The position numbers were made by a program, and so were the translations under genes. The notes beneath the pieces are model-generated. The model had not been told where the DNA came from and made no database searches. It saw nothing but the letters and a program-made list of their open reading frames with translations. A stretch of DNA of 64,000 nt from Dactylorhiza incarnata (taxonomy: Eukaryota; Streptophyta; Magnoliopsida; Asparagales; Orchidaceae): the NCBI GenBank assembly GCA_033032865.1, contig JAWHQI010000257.1:124001-188000 (forward strand), in the 5' to 3' direction. Positions 52,052 through 62,491 of the stretch are shown piece by piece (position 1 is the first letter of the stretch; each line of letters starts with the position of its first letter).

Positions 52052-52968
52052 CTAGTGCGCGACCCTCTTTTGGGGCTTTTTTAGTGCTTCAGATGAGCTC
52101 GCCACCAGGTCCAAGGGCATCTTGCCCTTCGGGTCGGGGTCGACGCTCAGCTCTTCCTCGTCGACTGTAATCAACTCGGAGGGCGGAGGATGGGGAGCAT
52201 CACCTCGCCTAGCACGAGAAAGCTCGGCCTCGCCAACCAATATCCCTGCGGAAAGGGAGCAAATTCATGTGAAAATCATCAAAAAATTGGTAAGTCAATC
52301 ATATTGCTAACAGATAGGCGAGGAAAAAATGAGCATCGCATGTACCTTCTCCAGGGTGGACGTGGGGCAACTCGTCGACACGTTGCCGCAGCTAGACGGC
52401 GTCAAGCTACCTCTGAACGAGCAAGGTGTACATGAATTTTGACTCCTCTAGTATGCGAGGCGACTTGTAGATCCCCTCTTCCCGCTGAATCAACCAAAGA
52501 GGAAGCAAACCAAAATCGTCTCGCACAATAAATTGATGACCTTATTCTGCGTCTCCTTAATCTTGATGGAGCTGCTGCTGAAATTGATGACCCCATTGGA
52601 GGTCGCCTTCATGATCAGGAGCTTCCAGAAAATGTGAAGCAAAACACCACCCTGACCCTGAGTAAGAAGAAGACGAGATCCATAATGGTCGCGATCCTGT
52701 TCGGAATGATCTGAGCGGGAACGAGACCATAGTGGATGAGAATCTGCCTAACCTCCGGCCAGATGGGGAGGCGAAGCCCCATCTCGAAGTGAGTCAAGAG
52801 GAAGACGAGCTTGTCGTGAAAAAATGATTTGATGGGCTCGCCCATCTCGGTTCGCCGCGCTGTGAACTCGGGCGACAAGTGCTTCCCGGTGAAAGACATG
52901 ATCTCGGCCTCTCGGGAGCCATGGTTGTCAAGTCTGGAAACTAATGCACGCCGAATTTGGCCGTGCAT
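52052..52968 (-). pseudogene. Decayed antisense gene of another Tat element (putative gypsy-type transposon domain)
   Basis: The ORF at 52615-52968 contains HFEMGLRLPIWPEVRQILIH then YGLVPAQIIPN, clearly related to element C antisense gene 1 (HFENGLRLPLWPEIRQ / VLRYYGVLPSQLTPN). The position where C has intron 1 is uninterrupted here. 52052-52240 keeps an acidic, Ser/Pro-rich piece comparable to C exon 3. Between them the frame is broken. With the TATAAATA at 53119-53126 it represents an antisense gene of a plus-oriented Tat element whose LTRs and pol are gone. Confidence 0.7.
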
Positions 52969-53118
52969 TGCATGCGACCAAGCTCCGCGTGGCCTCTGAG
53001 AGAAGTCATCTCGGCAAGAAGGAAAGGGGGAGAGGCGGTCTGGTCTCGAGCTCGCTAAATCACGTCACCAAGGTAAGCTCAGCAAAAAATCACACTTCAT
53101 ACGATAGAGAGGGTCCCT

Positions 53119-53126
53119 TATTTATA
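53119..53126 (-). promoter_or_regulatory. TATA box of the decayed antisense gene
   Basis: The minus strand reads GTCTATAAATAAGG, upstream of the reading frame. It matches the TATAAATA boxes of both antisense genes in element C. Confidence 0.6.
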
Positions 53127-53144
53127 GACTAGGCCACTAACTTA

Positions 53145-53361
53145 GGCTTCGTTTGGCGGCGCGGCTTATTTGCTCCAGTGAGTTGGGTCAAAAACGTCAT
53201 TATCATAGATCGTATGTTTGACAAGACAATGATTATGACCGCTACCAAGAAATTACATTAGTTTCGAGCATAAAATGCATGAATTGTTTAGGTGAGGTCG
53301 GGCACAAACCATGGTCCATGGCCACCCTTTCATGACCGCCACAACCGTGCCAAACGAAGCC
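53145..53361. mobile_element. Tourist-like MITE M1 (217 bp)
   Basis: Perfect 13-bp terminal inverted repeats (GGCTTCGTTTGGC ... GCCAAACGAAGCC) with TTA duplicated at 53142-53144 and 53362-53364, as for PIF/Harbinger-derived MITEs. No ORF. It lies just upstream of the TATA box at 53119-53126. Confidence 0.88.
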
Positions 53362-53578
53362 TTAGTGCGGCCGGGCTAAAGGCCCAGCCGGCGAGGCGAG
53401 CCCATTGTGAACGAGATGACGCGAGCTCGCATGCCGGCGAGGCCTCCTACAAAATTTTGACCGAACTTATCCCATTTTGATCTTCTATTATCTAAGTTGT
53501 ACACTGCTAGATTCAGATTCAGTAAGTCATTAGCCAAATGTCGTTCAATATTTAATCAATATAAATTTATTTTGATCT
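53362..53578. other. Spacer between MITE M1 and element D
   Basis: A short GC-rich segment with GGCGAGGCGAGCCC and GCGAGCTCGC, like element C's non-coding DNA, then AT-rich target DNA ending GATCT (TSD of element D at 53574-53578). No gene. Confidence 0.5.
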
Positions 53579-54660
53579 TGTTGCGGGTCATCGGGTGCTC
53601 CGGTAGGCCGGTCCAATTGAACCGCCTTAGCTCAGAAGTGAACTTAGCGCGCAAACAGTTAATGAAAGAAGTTAGTAAATGACAAGTTGACTTTTAACGT
53701 GGAAAACCCGGAAATTGTGAAAAACCACGCTGTCGGGGCTGTGCCGACCAAACTCGACTATCTTCTGGGGTGTTACAGTTTGAAATTAAGAACTCGAGCG
53801 CGACAGGGCGCTGCTCGTTACAATGGTGGAAAGAGAGAGAGAGAGAGAGAGAGGGAACTACGAGGGTGACAGGTCACCTTTCGGAAAGCTAAATGATTCC
53901 TCTTATGAGAACAAAAGTGAGATTACTGAGTCGTCATTCTGACCCGAAGGATTCCCAATTACTTAGGAGGATTGTCTTCCGAAGTGAAGGAAATCTTCGA
54001 GCACTCGAAGGAGATCTTCGAAGCCTCTAAGGAGATATTCAAAGGTCGAAGGAGATCTTCAAGCGCCGAAGAAGATCTCAGAGGAAATCTTCAACAGAGC
54101 TCTCTTGGGCGTAGAAGGTAAAGATGTCTTGAAATTAAAGTTATGTGCTCCTTTTATAGCTTTGGCCGGGGGTAGCCCGATAATTTTGCCGTCGTAACCA
54201 CCGTAACCACCTGACGGCCGAATCACGTTTGCCAGTTCAGAGCACACGGATCGCCATTTTTCGTAAATAACCGTCTCGCCCTACTAGCAGTTCGGGTAGG
54301 TCGGGCAATTTGGGCAACTTCGTTATTGAAGGTGATGAAGGCGACGAATGAGACCTGCGATCTTAAAAATTAAGAAAGGTTATCTGTGCGCGTGTCGGGA
54401 ACGTGGAATCATTCTGAGCGTGCGCGGAAGTGTTCTGAGCGCGCATCGAATACAAGAGTGTACGTTCTGAGCGTGCAACAAAAACGGGAGCGCTCTGAGC
54501 ACACAACGAACTTGGGAGAGGAGAAGTCGCGCACCCAAAAAGGAAAATGGGCTCCGCCAGCACCCGACGAGTGGGTGCGGTTTCGGCCGCCTCCCCCGCA
54601 AGGCGGGGGGGGGGCTTGGTCGTGTCTGGGCGGCGTGCTCGACATGCGCGACCGGTGTTA
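53579..54660 (-). repeat. Element D 3' LTR (upper end approximate)
   Basis: It matches 59331-60380 through the U5, the CGTGG...CCACG hairpin region, the GAAGATCTCCTTC minisatellite, TATAAAAG (54151-54158) and the CTCAGAACG minisatellite. Homology fades near 54630-54660, and the outer U3 end could not be placed. A (GA)n run lies at 53831-53854. Confidence 0.7.
54151..54158 (-). promoter_or_regulatory. TATA box of element D 3' LTR
   Basis: The minus strand reads GCTATAAAAGGAGCAC; the 5' LTR has the same at 59899-59906. It fixes the LTR orientation as minus. Confidence 0.75.
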
Positions 54661-54699
54661 AATTGGTCATGCATGGGCGTACGAGGACGAATGCACTTG

Positions 54700-56487
54700 C
54701 TTGTGCGCCCCGTGCGGTTGGCCACGCGACATTTGCCAACCTTTCCCGGAGTGCGCGCGTGCCCGTGAGATGTCGGGTTTTGGTTACGATTTTAACGAGT
54801 TTTTTACTCAATTTTTTTGTAAAAATTTATTTTGTTCTTTTCAGGCCCCGAAGCGGAGCAGTCAGTTGAGATCGATGCGGTTGCGCTCGACTCTTGACTA
54901 TGTGTGTGTTCATATGCGGCGCAAGCGACTGGGATTGCCCTCTCGTATTAAGGTGAAAATTCCTCGAGCGGAAGTGCGCAACCAGAACCCTCCAACCGGA
55001 TTTATGACTCCGTCGGAGAGTTGCTTGAAATCCGGGTTTCGCTTTCCTCCATCGGAGGAGGCTATCGAGGTGTTTCGGTTCTGTGGCGTTCCAAATTCCG
55101 ATTACCCAGTTCACCCCAGCTGGGATGGCGAGGATAATGAGATTGATAGTGTTTTCTCGGGAGCATAGCACGTAGTTTTCTCTGGAGTTCTTCAAAGACT
55201 GGTGTGAGGTTTTCACTGACTCAGGCGGTCGTATTGAAGTTTAATTTGGAGTAACAAGAGCTGGTTTCATTTTGGGGAGAAGAGCGACTACCGGCATGGG
55301 AATACCCTTTATGGGTATGTCCGGAACCGTTGGGAATTGTCGAAGCTAAGGAGAGCGCTTCCCGGTCGTTGTCGCCGGCAGACGGGGCGTGAAGATGAGT
55401 TTTTGCCCATCCCTGGATTTCCTGGCCTAGAGGGGTTGTCGAAGGCCTTGTACTGTATTGCCAGCTGCGTGGAGGATAGCAGATTACTCTCGGTGGGACT
55501 TTCTTGGGATGCTGAGTGTTCGGCCACCTTTCCCATGGCTCGTGGTAAGAAGAGAAAGGTTATTTTCAAGAATGGGAATTCCAGTCCGAGGTCCATTCCG
55601 CTAGCGCCTAGGAGCCATGATCACGAGGCCGGTCCTAGCAGCCGCAGTGTGGAACCGGTTCCAGCAGATCCTGATGCCGAGATTTTAGCGTTTCCTCTTA
55701 ACGATCAGGCTCCGCAGGAAGATTTGTCGCCGCCTCCTCCTCCGTCGACAGCGAAGCGAGCTTCTTCATATCTTCAGGTGATGACCTCTGCGGCGAGTAG
55801 AACTTCTTTCTTTTCAATTTCTATCTTTCTTCTTTTTTATTTCCTACGTATTCTGATCGCTTATTTTCTTCATAGGCCGGCGTTCTGGCTAGCGTCGCCC
55901 TTACCTAGAAATGTTGCTATGTGGGCCTCAAGGACAGTTACTTCGTATTCCAGGAGGAGCAGTGCACGGCGAAAAGTGATTTGTCTGCTTTGAAGAAGAA
56001 GAGGGATCACGACTTTGCCCATATCTGATAGCTTGAGTCAGATATCTCTTATTCACGATCAGAGGTTGAGAAGCTGCGAGGGGAGCTCGACGGTGATAGG
56101 GCGCTTGCCCACGATGCTCTTCGCCTGCTATCGGAGGCCCAAGGGGAGATATTCCATCAGGAGGGCAAGCTGGGCTTCCTGAGAAGTGAGGTGGACAGGT
56201 TATCATCTGCTGAGAGGGGCATCGAAGAGGCCAAAGCGGCGGGGGTTGCCGAATATAATGACTCCATAGCTTTTGTGGAGGAGCGGTTCCAGATGTCGGA
56301 GGAGCTTTGCGTCGAGACTATGTTGAAGGAGGTGAAGCCGTTGCTGGAAGATGAGTGCGAGGTTGCTTTTCAGAGAGGTGTTCAGAAGACTCTTTGTATG
56401 ATGGAGAGGAAGTTCGGTTGTACTATCGCCGATCTCGGTGCTGGGGACCTTTCGGAGGACGACTACTCAGATGTAGTCGAGGATTGA
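54700..56487 (+). pseudogene. Element D antisense gene remnant (transposon-domain protein with coiled coil)
   Basis: Opposite strand to gag. An exon after the acceptor TTCTTTTCAG|GCCCCG (54844) encodes a basic stretch, then SGFRFPPSEEAIEVFRFCGV, matching the domain in element C antisense gene 1. It stops at 55168. 55337-55776 continues with a Pro/Ser-rich segment (PLAPRSHDHEAGPSS), then a plausible 99-bp GT-AG intron (55777-55875). 56030-56487 encodes a Glu/Lys-rich coiled coil (SEVEKLRGELDGDRA, VEERFQMSEELCVE) with acidic end DYSDVVED. Stops between the pieces show decay. The C-terminal 150 residues are intact. Confidence 0.65.
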
Positions 56488-56690
56488 TGTTTGTATTTAT
56501 TGTTTTCTATCTTATTGCTCTCCTTTGTTATTTATTATTACTTTATACTTATGTGCATCGTTGAGCAGGTGTGATTGAGTTCTTTTGGATTTTATTATAC
56601 AGTTTTTATTTTCGTGTATCTTTGATGGTTTTATAGTCTTAATTATCTTCAGAGTAGTGGTTAGGGGGACATGCCCCCATTGTGCTGGTG
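56488..56690. other. Spacer after element D antisense gene
   Basis: T-rich and AT-rich, compatible with a 3' UTR of the plus-strand gene. Nothing else is seen. Confidence 0.4.
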
Positions 56691-57536
56691 AAGAGTGTGT
56701 GTGCGTTCAAACCGTTGACGATCGTAAGAGGGGCAATCCCTTACGATGATAGGACCTTACTGTGGGGAGAAGGGCGGACCTTCGATCGGCGGCGGTGCGA
56801 AGTCCTCGGGGCAGGTCCCCAGAATAGCCGATGATGAGCGTGATCGTTCAAACCATTGACAACCGCAAGAGGGGCATGTCCATACGATGTCGGGACCTTA
56901 TTGCGGGGAGAAGGTCGGACCATCGATCAGCGGCAATGCAAAGTCCTAGGGGCAGGGCCCCAAAATGGCCTGTGAATAGCGTGTTCGTTTAAACCGTTAA
57001 CGACCGTAATAGGAGCAGGCCCTTACGACACTAGGACCTTAGTGCGGGGAGAAGGGCGAACCTTTGATCGGAGGCAGTGTGAAGTCCTAGGGGAAGGACC
57101 CCAGAATGGCTGGTGAAGAGCGTGTTCGTTCAAACCGTTGACGACCGCAAGAGGGGCGGGCCCTTACGATGATGGGACCTTACAGCGGAGAGAAGGGCGA
57201 ACCTTCGACCGGCGACAGTGTGAAGTCCTAGGGGCAGAGCCCCAAAATGGTCGGTGAAGAGTGTGTTCATTCAAACCGTTGACGACCGTAAGAGTGGCAG
57301 GCCCTTACGACGTCGGGACCTTACTGCGGGGAGAAGGGCGGACCTTCGAGCGGCGGTAGTGCGAAGTCCTAGGGGCAGGGCCCCAAAATGGTCTGTGAAG
57401 AGCGTGTTCGTTCAAACCATTGACGACCGCAAGAGGGGCATGCCCTTACGACGCCTGGACCTTACTGCGGGGAGAAGGGCGAACCTTCGATCGGCGGCGT
57501 GCAAAGTCCTAGGGGCAGGGCCCCAAAATGTTCCTG
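56691..57536. repeat. 141-bp tandem repeat, 6 copies (element D)
   Basis: The TTCAAACCGTTGACGACCG motif recurs at 56707, 56848, 56989, 57130, 57271 and 57412, exactly 141 bp apart. Each unit also has CTTACTGCGGGGAGAAGGGC and AAGTCCTAGGGGCAGGGCCC. It holds the same position between coding region and antisense gene as the 97-bp array in element C, but the sequence is different. Confidence 0.95.
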
Positions 57537-57767
57537 CGGTAGCAGAGTTAAGAACAAGTAAAATATATTTAATTAAAACAAACATTGATACATGCGCAAA
57601 TGTAATCTTGCGGCTTTGGAGTTAGTGATTGTTATTTAATACAAACTAAATGAGAGTGTAAATAATGCGGGGCTCCATTGCCCGGTTCCTGGTCTTTCTG
57701 AGTAGCGCTTGCACGAGTTTTCTGGATCGCCTAGCGTGAAGCGCGATTGTGGCCTAGGACTAGCTGA
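57537..57767. other. Spacer between tandem array and gag/protease remnant
   Basis: No ORF or repeat seen. Confidence 0.4.
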
Positions 57768-59010
57768 TCACTTCGGTGGCTGACCCCCGACTGCCTCCTT
57801 GTGAGATATTTGGCTAAAAACCCCGAGGTGTCCTGATTGGACAAGGCGCTCGATCTCATCTTTTAGGCTGAGACATTGCTTCGAACGGTGCCCCAGGACC
57901 TTGTGAAAATCACAGAACAGGGATTGATCCCATGTATTTTGGGGGAGCAGTCTTGGCCACTTGACGATTTTGCTGTTGTAGATTACTGACAAGATATGAT
58001 CGTGGGAGGCGTTTAGTGGAGTGTACATCTGTGTTCTCTGGTTTGTCGACTCTCGGGGACCGTTCAACCATCCATCCTTTGCCAACAATTGTTGTCCCTT
58101 CTTCTTTCGACCCATGATTTCATGTTGTCGCGAGTTCACTGGTGCCGGGAGATTGGTTACTGCTGTCAGTGCTGGGGCTGCGCGACTTTCCTGAGGGCAG
58201 CCTTTCTCAGGGCTTGGGCGTGACGACCCATGGCTGATCCAAGGAACTTTGATTGTTGTAGCGCTGAGACGCAAACTGACTTTTGGAGGATTTTCCCTTT
58301 GCTTGTCATTCGGCCCGCCATGAAGGCATCACGTTGGAGAGCGTCGAGTAGGATGCTCCTGAATATTGCGTCGAATGGTGAATTTGCTTCTGCGGCGGCG
58401 AATTGGACGTCATACTGGACCAGTTTTGGGAGTGCTCCCACATGCACGGGGAGGACGATGACTCCTATGGTGGGAATTGCCGCCCCATCCGGGAGTTCTG
58501 CGTTGCTTGCTCTGAGCTTGAGGTTCCCACCAAGGAGTTTGAGTTGTACCACGGTCGCCATGAACAAGATGTGTGAACGAGATGTAGTGGCTTGTTAATG
58601 CCCTCTTTAACTCACAGGCCAGGTTGTCGATGCTTGCGTGCAGGGCAAAGTCCAACCCTCCGTGGAGGTGCTTTTGGTGAAAGATTATGACGACCTCCTC
58701 TTGTTGCTCGCCATGCTCTGGATGGGGGGATCCACCTGACTAGAGCTCCTCCCATGCTTGTTTATCTCTTCGGATTCTTCGTTTGCGAGCTCCGTGTCAT
58801 CCAGTGAATAATTGAGATAGCTCGGTGAAGTTGTGAATGGTTCCCTCAGGTAGGGACTGATACCAGTTGAGAGCGCCTCCGCGTAGGGTTTCTGTGAAGA
58901 TCTTGCAGCTAATTTGGTCAGAAAGCCGGAATGTCTCCATTGCGGCCAAGAAGCAGTTAACGTGTTCGTACGGTTTTTCTGTTCGGTGAAACTCTCTATA
59001 GCGTGGGAGC
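57768..59010 (-). pseudogene. gag: Element D gag and protease remnants, rearranged
   Basis: Minus strand. About 58797-59010 reads as a Tat gag core (YEHVNCFLAAMETF, ISCKIFTETLRGGALNWYQS, LPEGTIHNFTELSQLF) and ends in TGA at 58797-58799. 58566-58310 reads as the protease region (IGVIVLPVHVGALPKL, then EANSPFDAIFRSILLDAL), missing a clear D-T/S-G. 58060-57768 reads as the gag zinc region (WDQSLFCDFHKVLGHRSKQC, then LKDEIERLVQSGHL). The usual order is core, zinc region, protease, so the parts are scrambled. No RT or integrase follows. Confidence 0.72.
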
Positions 59011-59309
59011 TTAAGTCATGAGGGAATCAGATACTTCAATATTTGTCTTGACTGGGGGGATCATTCTAGCTGGTGTGTAACATCATTTGAATCCTGCTTC
59101 GTCGTTGGAGGAGCCTGCTTTGTCGGCTATGTCGAGCCACTGTGGTAGGATGGGTGCATCGATGAGCGTTTTCTCCCCTGAGCCCGCAGGGATGGAGGAA
59201 CTACAAGCGTCTGAAAGTGCCTAGTGAGTGTTCATTCCTGCCGGTCCTGAGTATTGCGGTGAAGCAGATGTTGTTTCTAGGAAGCCTTTGTAGAGTTTTT
59301 GAGAACACT

Positions 59310-59327
59310 TTCTCACAGATGACGCCA
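59310..59327 (-). promoter_or_regulatory. Primer-binding site of element D
   Basis: The minus strand reads TGGCGTCATCTGTGAGAA, three bases after the 5' LTR end (GCAACA|GTT). It resembles TGGCGCCGTCTGTGGG-type sites of plant gypsy elements; the tRNA is not assigned. Confidence 0.6.
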
Positions 59328-59330
59328 AAC

Positions 59331-60628
59331 TGTTGCAGGTTGCTCGAGTGCTCTGGTAGACCGGTCCAATTAAACCGCCTTAGCTCGGAAGCGAACCAAG
59401 CGCGCAAACAGTTAATGAAAGAAGTTATTAAATGACAAGAGGACCTTTAACGTGGAAAACCCAGAAAGGGTGAAAAACCACGCGGTCGGGGCTGTGCCGA
59501 CCAAACTCAACTATCTTCTGGGGTGTTACAGTTTGAAATTAAGAACTCGATCGCGATATGTCGCTGTTCGTTACAATGTTGGAAAGAGAGAGAGAACTAT
59601 GAGGGTGACAGACCACCTCTCGGAAAGCTGAACGTTTCCTCTTCTGAACAAAAGTGAGAACAAAAGTGAGATGACTGAGTCGCCTTTCTGGACCCAAAGG
59701 ATTCTCAATTGCTTAGGAAGATTGTCTTCCGAAGTGAAGAAAATCTTCGAGCACTCGAAGGAGATCTTCGAAGCCTCGAAAGAGATCTTCAAAGGCCGAA
59801 GGAGATCTTCAAGCGTCGAAGGAGATCTCAGAGGAATCTTCAACAGAGTTAGCTTGGGCGTAGAAGGCAAGGTGCCTTGAAATGAAGACTCTGGGCTCCT
59901 TTTATAGCTTTGGACGGGGTACCCCAGTAATTTTGTCGTTGTAACCACCTGACGGACGAATCACGTTTGCCGATTCGGAGCACACGGATCACCATTTTTC
60001 GTAAATGACCGACTCGCCCTTTTGGTAGTTCGGGCAGGTCGAGCAGCTTCGTTGAAAGTGATGAAGGCGACGAATGAGACCTGCGATATGAGAAATTAAG
60101 AAAGGTTAACTGCGCGCTTGTCGGAAACTTGGAAGCGTTCTGAGCGTGCGCGGAAGTGGTCTAAGCGCGCAATGAGCACGGGAGCGCTCTGAGCGCGCAA
60201 CAAGCACAGGAGCGCTCTGAGCGCGCAACGAACATGAGAGCGCTCTGAGCGCGCAACGAACTCGGGAGACGAGAAGCCATGCCCCAAAGGGGAAAATGGG
60301 TTCCGGCCGCATCCGACGAGGGGGTGCGGTTTCGGCCCCCGCCCCCGCAAGGCGTGGAGGGGGGGGAGACTTGGCCGCACCCGTTGGAGGCGCGACGGGC
60401 CCACACCCGTTGGAGGCGCGGCTTGGCCGCACCCCTTGGGGGTGCAGCGTGGTCGCACCCTAGTGGGGTGCGGTCTTGACTGCGCCTGACGCTGATAGAG
60501 CGCGAGTTGCGCGCGGCGGGTTTCTCCACTCTCATGATCATGGGTTGGATTTTGACCTCATTAACTCCACCTCTCCTTTGTGAAGCCTCCTACACAAGTA
60601 GCTCCTATAAATCTACATGTGCACATCA
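59331..60628 (-). repeat. Element D 5' LTR (1298 bp)
   Basis: On the minus strand it starts TGATGTGCACATG and ends CCTGCAACA. U3 has a GC-rich minisatellite (60310-60480, GGTGCGGCCAAGCCGC type) and a GCTCTGAGCGCGC array (60120-60260). It then has TATAAAAG (59899-59906), the GAAGATCTCCTTCGAGGC array (59700-59830), and U5 with a CGTGG...CCACG hairpin. ORFs at 60096-60541 are repeat artefacts. Confidence 0.78.
59899..59906 (-). promoter_or_regulatory. TATA box of element D 5' LTR
   Basis: The minus strand reads GCTATAAAAGGAGCCC, the same position as in the 3' LTR. Confidence 0.75.
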
Positions 60629-60633
60629 GATCT

Positions 60634-61237
60634 AATAACAAACTTTGTACCGAAGTGTTTATTTAAACATATCAGGATGAAATGATAAAGCTATAATAAA
60701 CATAACGACACAGTTACGGTGCGTCGGCATTTCTTCTCTTTTTCTTTTTCTTAGAAATTTCAATTTTAAGTGGACCCTAAGTCCCTAAGTATATAAGACC
60801 AAAATTTTGTTGTTTTGCTAATTTAAAAGCATTTATTTAATTAATTAATTTAGAAAGGAAGGATGGGTTGGGTTTGTATTTTTCGGAGCTTCTGCAACCA
60901 ACCCCCCAACTGAGTAGCTACAGCTGTGAGGCTTGATGGCGTGGGGTCACCAGCGTGGCCTCGTGCTACACGTGCGCAACAACGCGACCCGCGCTTCTCA
61001 TATTCTATGATTTTCTATCATTATGGGCGGAATATATATATATATATATTTATTTAATTAATGTTTTAGTTCCTGTTTCCTATTGTTTTTTATTTATTTT
61101 GTTTTTCTATCGCCTACCTACCTCCAGGTTTTATGGAACTGCATCTCCTCCGTCCATCTCGCTGCCCGTTTGATTGATGGGATTCTAGGCTACAGCGGTG
61201 AGAGATGCTCCATCACTCCAATTAACAATGTTATGCT
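60634..61237. other. AT-rich flank with (AT)n microsatellite
   Basis: Target DNA right of element D. A short (TA)n run lies at about 61031-61050 and a (TTAA)n stretch near 60836-60850. I see no gene; the 72-aa ORF at 60955-61173 runs through the microsatellite. Confidence 0.5.
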
Positions 61238-61684
61238 TAGGGCTGTTCACAAATAGTATAGTTCATGAATAGTTTGAGATTCTATTTGTGAAGATTCGAA
61301 TAAAATTTGTATTTTTTGAATTCAAATCCGGATTCGAATCCGAATTCAGATTCGAATAATTTTATTCTTATTCGAAGGATTCGCGAATAGTTCTCGAATT
61401 GTAAAATATATAGTTAAATAAATTATATATATAAATAAATATTAAATATAATTATATTTAAACATTATATATAATTAAACATTATAAAATTCGAATTCGA
61501 ATTCATGTTCGAATCCGAATTCGAACCTAAATTCGAATTCAACATTTCCTGTCGAATCCGAATCTGAATCCGACTTCGAATATTCGAACGAATCCGAATC
61601 CGAATCCGAATATCTACATTCTATGTCAAATTTGGATTCGATTGAATAGCTATTCGATTCGATTCGGTTCGTGAACACCCCTAG
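61238..61684. mobile_element. hAT-like MITE with GAATTCGAATCCGAA-rich interior
   Basis: Imperfect terminal inverted repeats: TAGGGCTGTTCACAAAT on the left and the reverse complement of TAGGGGTGTTCACGAAC on the right. The interior is a low-complexity series of GAATTCGAATCCGAAT units on both sides of an AT-rich centre. This form is common among plant hAT-derived MITEs. A clear 8-bp TSD is not resolved. Confidence 0.6.
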
Positions 61685-61936
61685 TACTTATGAGTCATGC
61701 TAGTGATCAAAATTCGTTTTCTTTGATTTTAGCTTGGTTTGGATGTGTTATTTGGCGTGGCTTCATAATATTCCAATATTGCTTAAATGTTTGAATGTAT
61801 TGGAGCTGAGAACTGAACTCACCAGAAGTTCAAACTGTATGCTTGGAGGTTTACTAGCTAGTTAGATCGAGATTATCCTATTGCTCAAATAATGTGGTCG
61901 TGTTACAATGTATGTGAAGGTTTTGTTGTAAACTAA
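61685..61936. other. Unique-looking AT-rich spacer
   Basis: No ORF or repeat recognised. Confidence 0.4.
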
Positions 61937-62118
61937 GGCTTAGGTTGGCACAGCGGTGACGGTCGTGAATGTATGAGTTAAACCGTCATTCGTTAACGAT
62001 CACCTAAAAAACTTCATCTGTTTGAACATAAAAGTGAGTGAAGTTCCTTAGGTGGGAGTTAATGAATGACAGATTAACCATCATGTTCATGACCGTCACC
62101 ACTGTGCCAAACAGAGCC
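61937..62118. mobile_element. Tourist-like MITE M2 (182 bp)
   Basis: TAA duplicated at 61934-61936 and 62119-62121. Terminal inverted repeats of about 28 bp with four mismatches (left GGCTTAGGTTGGCACAGCGG). Confidence 0.85.
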
Positions 62119-62192
62119 TAACTCTGCGACTATTTCTCATTTGCAATCCCAAAATTGATTATCACATTCAGCATTAAAATTTTACAAATTTA

Positions 62193-62354
62193 GGCTCTCA
62201 TTTGCGTGACTTTTTTGCTCCAGTCAGTTGGACAAAAATGCCACCGGTATAGAATGTATGTTTGACATGACAACGATTATTTCTGGAAAATTGGTTTTGA
62301 ACATAAAAGTGGTTGAAGTTCCATGGGTGAGGCCGGGCGACGTCAAACGAAGTC
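62193..62354. mobile_element. Tourist-like MITE M3 (162 bp)
   Basis: TTA at 62190-62192 and 62355-62357. The left end (GGCTCTCATTTGCG, then TTTTTTGCTCCAGTCAGTTG) matches the left interior of M1; the right end is GTCAAACGAAGTC. Confidence 0.75.
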
Positions 62355-62491
62355 TTATACTGTGATTATTCGTTACAAAAATACTTTTATTGTCTTGCAA
62401 ATAATTAGAATTTATGGTTTCTTAATTTGAAGGAATTCATTATCTTGCCAATATACATCTAAGAAATTATGAAATTAAAAAATATCATTTC

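Larger units (their letters stand above)
53579..60628 (-). mobile_element. Element D: non-autonomous Tat-lineage LTR retrotransposon
   Basis: Minus-strand element bounded by GATCT at 53574-53578 and 60629-60633, with TG...CA ends. Order: 5' LTR 59331-60628, PBS 59310-59327, decayed gag and protease 59010-57768, 141-bp tandem array, an opposite-strand transposon-domain gene remnant, 3' LTR from about 54660 down to 53579. No RT, RNase H or integrase motif is visible, so it depends or depended on other elements. The plan mirrors element C: gag first, then tandem array, antisense gene, 3' LTR. Confidence 0.78.
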
